Source: Phytophthora colocasiae
Lineage: Eukaryota > Oomycota > Peronosporomycetes > Peronosporales > Peronosporaceae
Assembly: GCA_018806915.1 (NCBI GenBank)
Contig: JAGKQI010000100.1
Span: forward strand, 2,294,001 to 2,358,000
Direction of reading: 5' to 3'
Length of the DNA stretch: 64,000 nucleotides
Part shown: positions 41,356 to 52,284 of the stretch, piece by piece
Position numbering within the stretch: the first letter of the stretch is position 1
How the letters are laid out: every line of letters starts with the position of its first letter
The notes under the pieces: model-generated
Seen by the model: only the letters and a program-made list of their open reading frames with translations
The model's database searches: none
What the model was told of the DNA's origin: nothing
Position numbers and translations under genes: made by a program

Positions 41356-42467
41356 GGAATTTGCAGGACATTTGCAGGACATGGATAATGTGTTATTTTA
41401 ACCAATGAGATTCTTATATAGAGTAGCTTTCACCCAATTACATTAGTGATGTTGTTGAGCTCTGCGTTGCAGTGCCACGACGGTAATCCAGGTGAGCTGG
41501 CCTCGACGGCGTTTACGGTCAGTTCGGGGACAGCGACGCTCTTCGCACACGTAGCGAAGGTTACAACGGCTTCCTCCACGCTCTGTCGAGAGCGCCAGGT
41601 CCCGGTACGTCTTGCTTCATCCTCTACCTTGCGCATTAGGTATCGAGCATCACTAAGTCGTTTCTGTTGATTTCTGTTTGGCATATCGCGTCTATCAAGC
41701 AATCGTAGAGGAGGTGTTCTTTTGTTGGCGTTGCCACATTGCCACAGGACCCATAGCATTGCAACTGTGCAGTCAGGTATTTTGAAGTCCGATGGAACTC
41801 GCCGAAAACGGCCTCCCCAGAAGTATGTTGGAGTAGAAGAGACGCTATCCGCGTGGAGATCGTTCTGCTGTGGATTTTTCGTCAACTTCTCAATCAAAGT
41901 GGAAACCCCTGCCGCTTCTAGACACCGTTTCAATGCACTATCTAGACCGTCAAATGTCACGACACCTGCCCCAATTGCCCGTTGCTCCAGCTCGCCTATA
42001 ATATCCTTCACAGTCACAGTCCGTGAGTCATCAATATGCTCGACGGTTTTAAGAGTTACTTCCAATAGTGACTTCATTTCACGTAATATAGCAACATGAG
42101 GCGGTACACCCGTTGCCTGTAGACGATTACTGGTCTGAGTACCGGCTTATAGAGAACGATCCACGCGATGAATCTACAGTACAAGTTCTGGTACACTGCG
42201 CGATCGAGTACTTACGGTGTATCTCCGTGACTTGCCGTGTCAGATCCTCCCAGTCAACACGTTGTGAAATAGCGGACTGAACTTATATAGAAAATTGTAT
42301 ACAGAAATCACTGGACGGTTGTCCTGCAAAAGTTGTCGAAATCGTTTATGAATCAGACCTATAGTGAGCGCCTGCTTATTTCTGATTGTGCTGCTTTCCA
42401 TTTGGATTTTGCAGGACATTGTGTCCTGCAGAAACCTGACCGATGGGTTCAACGTCCTGCAAATTCT
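41356..42467 (-). mobile_element. Candidate element with TTGCAGGAC terminal and subterminal repeats
   Basis: AATTTGCAGGACATTTGCAG at 41358-41377 (two copies of the core) is mirrored at the right by GTCCTGCAAAA (about 42319), TTTTGCAGGACATTGTGTCC with TGCAG (42409-42432, both orientations) and GTCCTGCAAATT (42452-42463). At least six copies of TTGCAGGAC cluster within 150 bp of each end and enclose one ORF (41430-42077). Inverted, multi-copy ends of this kind resemble transposase-binding subterminal repeats. No target duplication could be fixed. Confidence 0.45.
41430..42077 (-). CDS. Orphan oomycete-type protein inside repeat-bounded element
   Basis: The 215-residue frame starts at ATG 42077 (MKSLLEVTLKTVEHIDDSRT). 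The N-terminal half is helical. The core reads TYFWGGRFRRVPSDFKIPDC and then TVAMLWVLWQCGNANKRTPP with LRLLDRRDMPN, followed by RLSDARYLMRKVEDEARRTG. The aromatic and cysteine pattern (F-W-G-G...V-P..F..P.C....W..W.C-G-N) suggests a compact DNA-binding fold. I cannot name the family. Its enclosure by repeated TTGCAGGAC motifs suggests it belongs to a mobile element. It is unbroken. Confidence 0.6.
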   Translation of the reverse strand: MKSLLEVTLKTVEHIDDSRTVTVKDIIGELEQRAIGAGVVTFDGLDSALKRCLEAAGVSTLIEKLTKNPQQNDLHADSVSSTPTYFWGGRFRRVPSDFKIPDCTVAMLWVLWQCGNANKRTPPLRLLDRRDMPNRNQQKRLSDARYLMRKVEDEARRTGTWRSRQSVEEAVVTFATCAKSVAVPELTVNAVEASSPGLPSWHCNAELNNITNVIG

Positions 42468-44456
42468 GGAGAATGAGGTTTTCGGTGCAGATGAACTGTT
42501 TGAGTGCTCGTCGTATAGTTTGTCGTGGAAAGGTCACGTCCTCCAAGCTGATCCCCGCAAATTCAAAAGATCTCGTCGGTGTTTACAAGGCGATCCGAAT
42601 GGGGACTCGTACTCCCAGCGAGCACCGCATGGCGGCGGCAATCCAAGCTTCTTGCAATGCAGCACCAGGCCGCGGAGCTGGCGCCAGTCACCTTCATCCC
42701 ACCTTCTCCGCTTACGCCGGGGCTGGCAAAGCGCGCTAGGCAAGCCTTCAAAACCAGCTTTGGCCGTGGAAAACTCCAGCATTTTCATCGCCTACATGTA
42801 CTGTAAAGCCAGAGGTCGCAAATTGCAGCAACGCCGTCCCACCTCGAGCGGCTATCATTGTCGGCACGAAAGCGCTGCTTTATACCAGTAGCTGTAGATT
42901 CTTGAACGCAACATTGGGTAGTGATTGTCGATGTACAGTACTTCCCATCGCGTCCGCTCGGGAATTGCATGGCGTTATTTCCACGGGTTTGTTCATCAAC
43001 AGCCGACAGTGCCATCAGCTCGTGTGGTGCTTGCAGCAGATCAAGTTGCAGTTGTCGGACTGCAACCACACTTGTCAAACCAAAACTCGAGAGATGCGCC
43101 GTCTCGACAATCATGATCGGACCAAGAACTAACTTCGACTTGCCAAAGCCGCGACTCGTCCAGCGAGATCTCCGTTCGGTTCGTTGCGATTATCGGAACT
43201 TTGCGCTTGCGAACGCGTTCCAGAGCCCGGAGATCCGCCTCGGGATCGGCCCCACTCACGGCAATCGGCAGCTTTGTCTTGTTCAGCGCTTGGGCTGTAT
43301 CGCCATCCGAACGACGCAGTCTCCGTACCTCAGAGCGCATCACGATGGCAAACCGTCGACGCCATCCCCTGGGGATGGCGTCGACGGGGATTCCCCAGCC
43401 TGGAAACGCTGCAGCCTACTGTACGTACAGCAAAGCGGAGACGATTCCTGTTTGCGACACCGAGATCCCAGCCAGCGCGAGCGGCATGGCATGGCCGCTG
43501 CCGCGCCGTCGATTGGAGCTCGCAGCCAGGCATCCGGATTCTGTTATTTGCATAACTCCGGCCAACACGCGCGGCCGTGACTGCACGAAGCGGCTCTGCT
43601 CAACAGGCACTCGGTGTCAACAAACGGCGGTGTTGGTGCCCAAACGGGGTCGCCGCTGGCGTAGCGGCGAGAGACCTGTACGTACATCCGCGTGCGGCAT
43701 TCGTGTGCGACTTGTGCGCGTTATGTCGGCGCGTGTTACGCTTCTAAGTGGGAGGCTCTATTTGATGAATTTGATATAAGTCAAGTTTTGGAGGTATTAA
43801 TATTGTTGGAATAATGAGACGCTGTCTGAAGGCGGGCTCTGATATTTTATCATTATAAATTGCTACAATTTTTTCCCGTTAGAAGTGTTGTCCTCAGACA
43901 GGTGGACGCTCGTCTCGTCTGCGCGACGATCTCTACACGATCAAGCTCTTGTTGTTTTGATTGCAGAGACGGCGGAGCTTTGCTGATGTCTTATGCCGGC
44001 GGCCCGCGCTTGCATTGCGATGTGAGCTCGAGGCGTCGGAGGCAACAGCAAGTTGCTTGAAAAGAGATCCGGAGAGCAGGCTTCGGCGCACTCATCAGGT
44101 GGATCGTCTGCTGGAAGCGAACGACCTGTCTTCATACAATCGATACGAGTCTGTCGTCTTCATTAAATAATACAGGTGCGTTTAAACATTTGTGGAAGGC
44201 TATGTCTAATTTCAATACATGATACCTTTATAACATTGATATACCCGCTTTGACGAGTTTCGTTATCTGCTGAGGCGTACTACAGTGCGTTGCGTCCGTC
44301 AATCATGCTCGACAATGCTCTCGCCTTTAGACGGCGAGTTCCACGCCTGGCAGTTGGGCTTTTGCCGAGTAGAGCACAAGTACCGACCCCCCGTCCAGGG
44401 ACCAAAGCCACGCTGGCGCATCCGTAGATAAACCACCCCTCAAGCCTAAAGTCGTT
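42468..44456. other. Unassigned stretch with perfect 35-bp palindrome
   Basis: No gene can be supported. Frames on both strands are open in places (for example reverse 43041-43343, with ADLRALERVRKRKVPIIATN) but lack family signals. A palindrome (CCGTCGACGCCATCCCC, one T, then its complement) lies at 43353-43387. A small frame at 43961-44170 follows an AG acceptor-like site and ends in SSYNRYESVVFIK; it could be an exon of an unrecognised gene. Confidence 0.3.
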
Positions 44457-45740
44457 ATGACCTTCGCCGAGATGCTGTCGTCCCAAATGCCGTCGCAGTG
44501 GGTAGCGCCACCTGCCGCTTCCTGGACGCACGAGGAGATCAGTATGATCCAGGAGATGTTCCTATCGGACGAGAAGTCCATCCAGATCCGCGACATCTCC
44601 ATCAGCGGCGGCAAACAGCCCGTAGACCCCATGGCCTTCCCGATGGAGCAGGGTGGTGACGCCACCAGCATGTTGCTGTCTCCTATTGGCGCGGACGATG
44701 CCTTCTTGCAGCAATTTATGGTGGACGAGAAGGACGCCATGGCCGCCTTCTTCCTCGAGGCTATTGACCCGTTCCAACACGTCCCTGTTGCAAGCAACAA
44801 GGAGCAGGAGGCAGCTGTGGCTGGCCCGTGCGACGGCCGCCCGGTCGAGCATGTGCTGGCCAAGCTGCGCGCCAAAGTGGACGGCCTCAGTCGCATCTAC
44901 TACTCGCGTTGCATGAACGCGTCGAACGCAGACGACTCCAGTATCAACAAGGCTAAACTCGTGCTGGCTATCGAGCGACTGCAGCGCGTCATCCAAGGTC
45001 TCACCAAGGAGAACACCCAGCTCAAGACGGACATCACCAGCTATACACAGCGGAGTGAGCTGCTTCTGCAGGGTAGCGCTGTCAACCAGGAAGAGCTTGC
45101 GCAGCTCAGCCAGTCCATTGACAATTCAAAGTGTGCTACAGCTGTAGACGAGGGTGTCAAGATGGCGCTCAACTGTTCCATGGACGGCGAAGTACTCAAA
45201 GACCACCAGGACGAGCAAGGCTGGAGCTACAAGAGTGTGGCGTCTCAGGACGGCGTGTTCACCTACAGTCTCAATAAGGAGTACCCGAAGGAGGTGGACA
45301 TGAACGAGGTGATGCAGAAGACGTGGGCCAACGTGAGCAGCTCCGAAAACTTATCCGGCATTTACTACGGTTCTGTCAAGGCGCAGCTCGTCAAGAAATT
45401 GGGCAAGCACACTGTAATTATGTATGATATGACCAACCACGACGCCACGCGTGTGGACCGAGTCGTTGCGGTGCTTTTCCGAGTGGAAATGCCGAACGGA
45501 TTCCTGCTGGGAGCGCGATCGATTAGTGTGGCCCCAGTCTCAACGTCCGACAACACCCGCCCCATGAACTGCACGACGTGGCAGCGGTACGAGCGCAAGG
45601 AGGACGGTGGCTTCTCAGTCACGTCGGGCGGCCAACTGACGTATCCGTCGCGCGCGGACATTGACTTTATGGCGGTGGAGATCCTGTGCCTGCACTTGCG
45701 GTGGGAGAACCGCGTAGTGGGCGCGCAGTTGACAATGTGA
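44457..45740 (+). CDS. bZIP/START-like oomycete protein, paralog 1
   Basis: The single-exon gene of 427 residues starts at ATG 44457. The N-terminus is acidic and helical (EEISMIQEMFLSDEKSIQIR). A leucine-rich coil (KAKLVLAIERLQRVIQGLTK) with little basic region follows. The C-terminal 200 residues have a START-like pattern (WSYKSVASQDGVFTYSLNKE, SGIYYGSVKAQLVKKLGKHT, RVDRVVAVLFRVEMPNGFLL, WQRYERKEDG). Oomycete proteins of this build are often labelled M96 mating-specific family; that label is from memory and not verified. Two similar genes follow within 6 kb. Confidence 0.6.
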   Translation: MTFAEMLSSQMPSQWVAPPAASWTHEEISMIQEMFLSDEKSIQIRDISISGGKQPVDPMAFPMEQGGDATSMLLSPIGADDAFLQQFMVDEKDAMAAFFLEAIDPFQHVPVASNKEQEAAVAGPCDGRPVEHVLAKLRAKVDGLSRIYYSRCMNASNADDSSINKAKLVLAIERLQRVIQGLTKENTQLKTDITSYTQRSELLLQGSAVNQEELAQLSQSIDNSKCATAVDEGVKMALNCSMDGEVLKDHQDEQGWSYKSVASQDGVFTYSLNKEYPKEVDMNEVMQKTWANVSSSENLSGIYYGSVKAQLVKKLGKHTVIMYDMTNHDATRVDRVVAVLFRVEMPNGFLLGARSISVAPVSTSDNTRPMNCTTWQRYERKEDGGFSVTSGGQLTYPSRADIDFMAVEILCLHLRWENRVVGAQLTM

Positions 45741-47202
45741 AGACGCAGCGGCAATCCACCGGCCGTCCACCCTCGCCGACATTTGTGTGTGCAAATTGAG
45801 TTGTGTGCAATGTGAAGAAGAAGAACGAAGAGAACAGCCAAAGCAGCAGAAGACTACAACACCCCAGTCACGGGTACTCGCTAACTTATTACACTACTAC
45901 ATGTAGTTCGGAACGAAAAGCAAATACACAGACGAACTATTTTGTCCAGCACCTTTAGGAACGCTTTGAACGCGTTGTCAATAGTTTGGCTTGTCCGTGT
46001 GCGCTACGCTGTACGTCGACCGTCTGGGCTATGGCGTGGGTGTCGAAAGTCTTCCAATCTAAGTAGTCCTCGAGGTTAGAATCTGATCATTTCTATGGTT
46101 AGTCAACTGCTGTAGATTTAGGGCCTGTCTCTCCAAATCCGTCCTATTGTGCTTAAAAGATAGCATTCACGCTTGCGGAATCTTTGCTTTGGTGGGATAC
46201 GCCACAAATCGCGAGGAACTTGAGGTTCTGAGTGTGTGGGTCGTGAACTAAGCAGAAGCACGGTATTTAAACAATTGCCTTCTAAGAGGTGCAAAGTGCC
46301 TCGTCGGGTACGGTTCAGGCCCGACGAAGCAGTAGCATTGGGCGTGGGGCTCGAGGAAGACGTCCGGGAAGCAGAACGGGCTGATGAGGAAGCGGAGCGG
46401 CTGCTTGAAACGGAGCGAGGCATGAGTATTCTTTGCGAGACGAGATTTTCAACAATTAGCTATAGAGACCCATCAATAAGCCGAGCTGCCTGCTGAAAGA
46501 CTGCCAAACCAGCCGCGAGGTGGTTGATTACACAGTAGACCGCAATTACTCAGCTTCAATATTGGCTAGCTATTGGGCAAAAGTTGAGTACCTGGCCATG
46601 TCGCACATGAGACCTCGACATAGAAGCAGCTTCTGCGGTAGTGATCGATATCTGTTTTGGAGGACTAGTAGTGACTTGATGCCGTCCAGTAAGCATTTAG
46701 ATTGGATGACTCTCAAGTGGACACCAAGGCGCCAGACTGTTTGAAGGCACTTGACAAGCTATTGTGAATGCGATCGCTGCTCTATTGTCAGGTGCCTCAG
46801 CATCGAAGTCAGCTCACCATGTTGGTAACTCCACGTACATGTACATGTACAACGTGCCCTTGCGTCAGTCGGTTAGGCTCAGGACTCGCTCCGATGGCAC
46901 AACGTCAAGTGTACCATGTCTGTTTCGACGTCGTCTTGCACCAATACACCTTCGAAAACGGATAGATCTTCTCTCTGAAAGGCATCGAGCGCTGTCGATC
47001 CTTTGCATGTGTAGCCGTCGGATTTCCATGTGACAGTCGACCATCTTGTGTTGATTGTAGCAATTTGGTTCCTTGGTGGTCGTCGTTAAAAGGGAATAGT
47101 CTTTTGCATACATATATAGTCAATGTAGTAGTAGTGTATCGAAAAGATGAGAACAGAACACGATGAAGAACGTTCAGAACACGACATTCGACCTTCCTAC
47201 CA
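45741..47202. other. Intergenic region between bZIP/START-like genes
   Basis: No gene is clearly supported. A forward frame at 46290-46496 (VPRRVRFRPDEAVALGVGLE, then a glutamate/arginine helix) could be a short relic. The phrase TATTGGGCAAAAGT (46573) resembles TACTGGGCAAAAGT at 40398, hinting at a shared repeat. Confidence 0.3.
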
Positions 47203-48418
47203 ATGGAGCTCACAGACCTGACCAGCGACCTGACCAGCGGCCTGGAAGACGTCCTGGCCGCCACCGACCAGCGCACCAAGAGCCGCCTGCGCGCCAAGCG
47301 TCTGTACTACAAGAAGCGGGTGCGATTTCCTACAGTTTTTTGTTAAAAAGACAAGTGATTGCTGATCCCAATTGTGTCCTGCGCTCCTCTAGAACCTGCT
47401 GGACGATCTCCAGCGTGAGGTGGACGCCCTAGAGGCCGAGTACGCGCGTCTACTCTCCATCCACCACCAACGAGACGCACAACCCACGCCCGAAGCCGCC
47501 ACGCCGGACTCGAATGGCGCAGTCCACCGCGCGTACGTGCAGCTGGCACAGGTGAAGACTGCGTTGGCTAAGGAGAACGAAGAGCTCAAGCGGCTGCAGA
47601 ACAACTACATGGAGATGGAAAAGCAGATCAAACAGTTCGCAGCTGCCCAGAAGAAGGCACTGCAACAAGCTGAACAGGAACAGGAACACAAGCGGCAGAA
47701 CCCCTTGCTCAAGGTGAACCCGCTCACACAGGACCAATGCGCTGAGATCGCGCGGACGTCATATCTGGAGGTTAAGGCCTTCCGGGAGAGCGACACGTGC
47801 TTTTCGACGGGTACCAGTGTGTTGGGCTGGAAAGATCGTCACGTCCTGCGCCAGAACAAGCTCATGTTCTCACTGGAGAAGACGTTCCACGGCCGCGCGA
47901 CCGACATGATGGCCAGGAACATTTGGGAGATCCTCTCGTTGCCGGAACCGGTTGTGATCATGCGGCCACGCGACGCCAAAGTCCACTTCCACCTGGTGCA
48001 GCGACTGAATGCAGACGCTGTCGTCTACTACTACACACTGGAGCGCGAGGACACTGACGTGCGTCTCCGAGCGTTTATCTTGGCCATGCGCGTGGATCTT
48101 GGGGCGGACGGCTGTATGGTGATTTTACGCAATTTGGACCCAAAGACCTACTTACAGCACGACGGGGACTGCACAGCTCCTGTTCGCCGCGGACGTCGGA
48201 AGGTGGAGCCGCACAAGGAGAATTTCTGGCTGGATGTGTTTGTGTGGAACTTTTATGAGTATGCGGGCGAGCAGCAGGAAGACTGCCACCAGACGTTCGG
48301 AGGCGAAATCCAAGGCACTACACTCGCGAGCACGGGGTGGTGGTCCATTGAGATACTGGAGATGGCTCTGCGCATGGAGACACGAGGGATTGGCTCGCGT
48401 GGACTGCTGCGGTGGTAA
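47203..48418 (+). CDS. bZIP/START-like oomycete protein, paralog 2
   Basis: Exon 1 (47203-47319) and exon 2 (47393-48418) join across a 73-nt GT-AG intron to 380 residues. The N-terminal region is bZIP-like (KSRLRAKRLYYKKRNLLDDL, EVDALEAEYARLL), with basic residues followed by leucine heptads. The C-terminal part is START-like (STGTSVLGWKDRHVLRQNKL, EILSLPEPVVIMRPRDAKVH, ADAVVYYYTLEREDTDVRLR, GGEIQGTTLASTGWWSIEIL). The TSVLGW phrase recurs in the reverse-strand neighbour. It is probably a DNA-binding regulator with a ligand-binding-like domain; that role is inferred. Confidence 0.65.
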
Positions 48419-49112
48419 CTTAGGCCTAGGCACGAGGTCTCTTGGATTGGTACTGTAAGTTACAACTCAATGGAATACGATACGGTTATGTGGATACAAC
48501 TTCCTATCGCGTCAAACTTCGTGACAGCAGCAACAGACCAAGATACTACACAGCAGTTGCAGTGCAGGAGGTGCCTGGCAGTTGCGAGCAGAATGCGCAT
48601 CGTGTTGACTTCCTCGACCAGTTTCAAGACACGCCCCGACAGTAGCCAGACGCTTTCATATGGTTGGGTGATCGATTCTAGTGAAGCTCTTTTTCATGCT
48701 GGGCCAGCACGCACGCGATCATAGTCCACTGCAACGGTGATGGCAACAACCTGGTCCCGACGGCAACTTGCCACCAGGGACGGAAGCATCAGGAGCTGCA
48801 AGAATTGGATCATGAAGAGCAGCAGCATTTCGAGACTCGGATATCATCCTGAGGGAATGTCTGAAACTGCTTGACAGGTCTGTACATCGCCAGTCTGCTC
48901 ATGCTCGTCATGTTTTAAGTCGAATCCCTACTAGGATTCGGAAATGGTGGACTCGATTTTCGATGTATTTCCTTACGTCTTAGGACGCTCTTCAAAACTA
49001 CGTACTAACTAACCTTAACTACTACTTACTAACACGCGTTAGTCGCGACTGTATCCGCTGCCTCCCCACTCCGCACGCGGATGAACTACTTCCTACCTTG
49101 ATGTTAAATATG
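48419..49112. other. Intergenic region between convergent bZIP/START-like genes
   Basis: Nothing gene-like is visible. It is the shared 3' region of two convergent genes. Confidence 0.4.
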
Positions 49113-50879
49113 TTAGAGCAGCCAGTGCTTGCTCTGACCGACAGCCTCCTGCCAACGCACGACACCGGCGGTGAACTCGGTGGCCAACCGTTGCAGTACC
49201 AGCTCAGACTTGTGCTGTGTTGAGGCACCAACGATCACTTCACACACAGGCTGCGCGTACTCGTCGTACTTGTCCAACAGCATGAACCACGCCAGAACGG
49301 GCAGGTAGCGCTCCTCGCCAGCGGCGAACGCCTTCTGACCGGCCGACAGCGGCACAGAGCGCATACTAACAAGGTACCCGCCGTCGATTTGGCCACGCGC
49401 CAGCACTACGATGCTGTGCACCACAGGCGCGTCACGGGCCGGCGCGATGCCGACACGTACGACTACACAGTCGTCGTTGATGGTCTGCAACACGGCCAGG
49501 TCCTTGGTGAGCGGGAAGAGCTTCTGGAAGGCCTCTAGCATAGTCAGCAGGTTCCACGTGTTGAACACGAGCTCACCCGACACGATCCCGGGGAAGTCCT
49601 GGGTCATCATCAGCTCGAGTGAGCTCCCGTCGTCCGACTTAGTCACCTCGCGCTTGTCTTCACGCCAGCCCAGAACGGAAGTGGCGTCAGCGTCCGCCGT
49701 TTTCTGCTGGGCTTTGAGCGCCATGATGTCGCCGTAGCTGTCCTTGACCCAGTTGAAGGCTGCGTCGCTGGTCATCGGCTCTGAGAAGAGGACCTTGAGG
49801 TACGACGGGATGGCCTCCGTCTCCATGCAGTAGCCACCAGCAGGGATGTCCATCTCGAGGAACATCCGTTTGTTGTCCGGTCCGACGTCCGTCGCGTCAC
49901 CAGCTTCCACACGTTTGCGCTTGAGGCTCTTGCTGGATCCAGAAGCTGTCAGAGATGACGTGGCGTCGATGACCAACTCGGCCTGAACCGCCTGCAACGC
50001 ACTGTTCTGCGAGTCAAGTTGATCCAGCTGGTCTTCAAGATACCGTTTCTCATTGCGGAGACCGTCGATAGACTTGGCCAGGTCCAGGTACGTGGAGCTG
50101 CCCGGGAGGCTGTAGCCCAACTCGCCTTCCACGCGTTCACGAGGCACCACGTCCTCTAGCGGCCTGCGGTGCGGCAGAATCTCGTTGGCGTCGGCCGTGG
50201 CGTCACGCTGCGCACTGAGATCGGCGCGTTGCTGCTCCAGAGCTGTGACCAGGTCGCGCATGTCACGCACGCGGTCCTTTGCGGCATTTGTTCGTCGTCG
50301 CTCATTGGCGTTGTGTCGCTCGCGGCGCTGCTTGGCTGAGAACTGAGACGTGCGCCCACCGCGCTGGATCGCCAGAGACGGCACGGCCGACAAGGTGGTG
50401 GCAGTCGGGGCCGGTCGAGAGGCCGAGATGGTCGTGCTGGTGAAGACAGCGGCGGGGAAGGCGGCCACCTCCTCGATCACTTCCGGGTCCTGGCTCTGCT
50501 GCATCTTGGCGACATCTTGGTCCGGCGTGTCGTCCCGGCCATTTGGCAGTGGGAAGATCTGCTGTTGCGCGCCGGCCGGCGTGTCGTGGCCGTTGCTTAC
50601 GTCTAGCACACTGTCGAGCTCGCACTTGAGCAGGACGTCCGGGTTGGGTTCGGCCGCTGCGAGTGGGAACTCCAATAGGTCGAGGAAGAGCGAATTCGAG
50701 CGACTAGGACGTGGTTCGGCGCTGCAGCCGTTTGCGCGTTCCTGTAGCATCGTCGTGAAGTTGGAAGAAGGAGATCCAGGCTGTTGCTGCTGAGCCGGAG
50801 CCTCCTTGTCTTTGGAGGGCGTGGACGGCATGTTCAGGTCCACATAGATGGGCGAGATGTAGCGGTGCGGGTAGCTCAT
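49113..50879 (-). CDS. bZIP/START-like oomycete protein, paralog 3
   Basis: The single-exon gene of 588 residues starts at ATG 50879 (MSYPHRYISPIYVDLNMPST). A low-complexity N-terminus rich in P, Q and S (QQQQPGSPSS) leads to a basic region (AKQRRERHNANERRRTNAAK) and a leucine coil (DRVRDMRDLVTALEQQRADL). A second coil follows (GLRNEKRYLEDQLDQLDSQN), then a basic patch (KSLKRKRVEAG). The START-like C-terminus (TSVLGWREDKREVTKSDDGS, MTQDFPGIVSGELVFNTWNL, NDDCVVVRVGIAPARDAPVV) matches the family. It converges on paralog 2. Confidence 0.7.
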   Translation of the reverse strand: MSYPHRYISPIYVDLNMPSTPSKDKEAPAQQQQPGSPSSNFTTMLQERANGCSAEPRPSRSNSLFLDLLEFPLAAAEPNPDVLLKCELDSVLDVSNGHDTPAGAQQQIFPLPNGRDDTPDQDVAKMQQSQDPEVIEEVAAFPAAVFTSTTISASRPAPTATTLSAVPSLAIQRGGRTSQFSAKQRRERHNANERRRTNAAKDRVRDMRDLVTALEQQRADLSAQRDATADANEILPHRRPLEDVVPRERVEGELGYSLPGSSTYLDLAKSIDGLRNEKRYLEDQLDQLDSQNSALQAVQAELVIDATSSLTASGSSKSLKRKRVEAGDATDVGPDNKRMFLEMDIPAGGYCMETEAIPSYLKVLFSEPMTSDAAFNWVKDSYGDIMALKAQQKTADADATSVLGWREDKREVTKSDDGSSLELMMTQDFPGIVSGELVFNTWNLLTMLEAFQKLFPLTKDLAVLQTINDDCVVVRVGIAPARDAPVVHSIVVLARGQIDGGYLVSMRSVPLSAGQKAFAAGEERYLPVLAWFMLLDKYDEYAQPVCEVIVGASTQHKSELVLQRLATEFTAGVVRWQEAVGQSKHWLL

Positions 50880-52284
50880 TCGGCCTGTGACTCTCTACCT
50901 GTGTCAAAATGGTTCTTCCGAGCGTTCTGTCCGCTTGCGCGCTGCGAGGAAAAGTTTCAACTGACACGGCAAAGGGCCCAACACAAACCCAGAGGAGCTG
51001 GTCCTGTGGCCCATCTCTGGAGCGAAGCCGAAGAAAAGGAGCACCAAGTGCTCAAAGCCGGAACGCGCCGCTGACAGCGATCTGAGCGCTTGGATACACC
51101 TCATTGTCACCGCACCAGTTGGCCTCGACCGGCTGGTGCTCGAGCGCAGCGAACAGATACAAGCCCAGTTGAGTTCGGTGCGGACGGCGCGAGCAGGGCG
51201 AGAAAGATACCTTCGCGTTGGCGACCAGCAAGTTGGCTCTGCATGTGCCAGCATTTGACAGTGAATCGATACGGTGTCTCTGCCGAGCGGCGTTGTTGCT
51301 GTCCAGCTGCGAGGATCTGCTGGATCTGTCAGTCAGCCTACATGTACAGACAGCTCTCGGCCGAGCTCTGGCCAAGGAAAAGAGGTCCCACGTGACGTTG
51401 GCGAGGCAATCGCTGGTGATCGCCGAGCCAAGTTGGCAAGTCCTCCGCAGTGCGGACAACCGAAGTGCCATCAAGATGTGAGGTCCCACTCTTTGCGTGA
51501 CAGTTTCTGATGGATTCCGGCCTTATTTGCTTACAAAAATCAAGTCAGACGTTACAGGAGACTGTGCATGGTATCAGCGAGCTGTTTAGTCCGATGTCCT
51601 TTGCTTGATCCAAGCGTGGCGTAGCTACTAGTACAGGTTTCCCCGCCTAATTTGCAGGGGTCGGACCAAGAAAATCTGCCAGGATGCAAAATCTGCACAG
51701 GTATCACATAGATGCATCAGGTACTGAGTTACTGAAAAATTGGGAGGGATTATTTCCTTGAACCTTCATCGTGCATCCCATTTCCCCCATGATTGCATGT
51801 AACTCAGTACATTGTCAGACCAGATAGAGCAAATCGCATCCGCATCTTCACTCCCTGATCGAGGTAAATTACTTGATGCAGTTGCAAATTAGGCGGGGAA
51901 ACCTGTACATGTAATTTGAAGTGAATCCGCTAGCGGCAGCAAGGTAGGCTTCATTTCGATGGAGACGTTGCCAATGGACAGCTACGGTGGCAGCTACAAT
52001 GTAGCTTACACGTAGCACTATTGACATGGTGAAGAAGTGTACGTGCAAAGCAAAATGGAGGTTAAGCTTTACAAGCACATGTACGAAGTTACTCTACATT
52101 CCAGCGCCAGCTCTCTGCTATTCCACAGCCTTCGAAGCTAGGAAAGAGAATGCCATCGTGAACTGCGCTCCAGATCAATTCCATCCTTGCGTATCCGTTA
52201 CTCCATCCAAGTATTTTTGAACAACTTTTTACTAACCGGTCACGTGCCCGCTTGTAATGGCCTCTGTAGCTCCTCGAGGTGCCG
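50880..52284. other. Intergenic region with a 272-bp MITE
   Basis: Upstream of paralog 3 no gene is supported. Both strands have open but featureless frames at 51050-51510. The MITE at 51634-51905 is described separately. Confidence 0.4.
51634..51905. mobile_element. 272-bp MITE with 23-bp perfect TIRs and TA duplication
   Basis: CAGGTTTCCCCGCCTAATTT plus GCA occurs at 51634-51656 and inverted at 51883-51905, flanked by TA on both sides. An inner inverted pair (GTACTGAGTTAC / GTAACTCAGTAC) lies within. There is no coding capacity. The TA duplication and size fit a Tc1/mariner-type MITE. Confidence 0.85.

Noticed and set aside
44279..44531. Reverse frame upstream of paralog 1
   Set aside because: It overlaps the 5' end of a well-supported forward gene and has no family signal.
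48442..48724. Short forward frames after the paralog 2 stop
   Set aside because: They have no start context, no domain and no splice link. Treated as 3' flank.
51052..51510. Open frames of about 90-145 codons on both strands
   Set aside because: Frames overlap on both strands with no family pattern, no intron signals and no composition like neighbouring genes.
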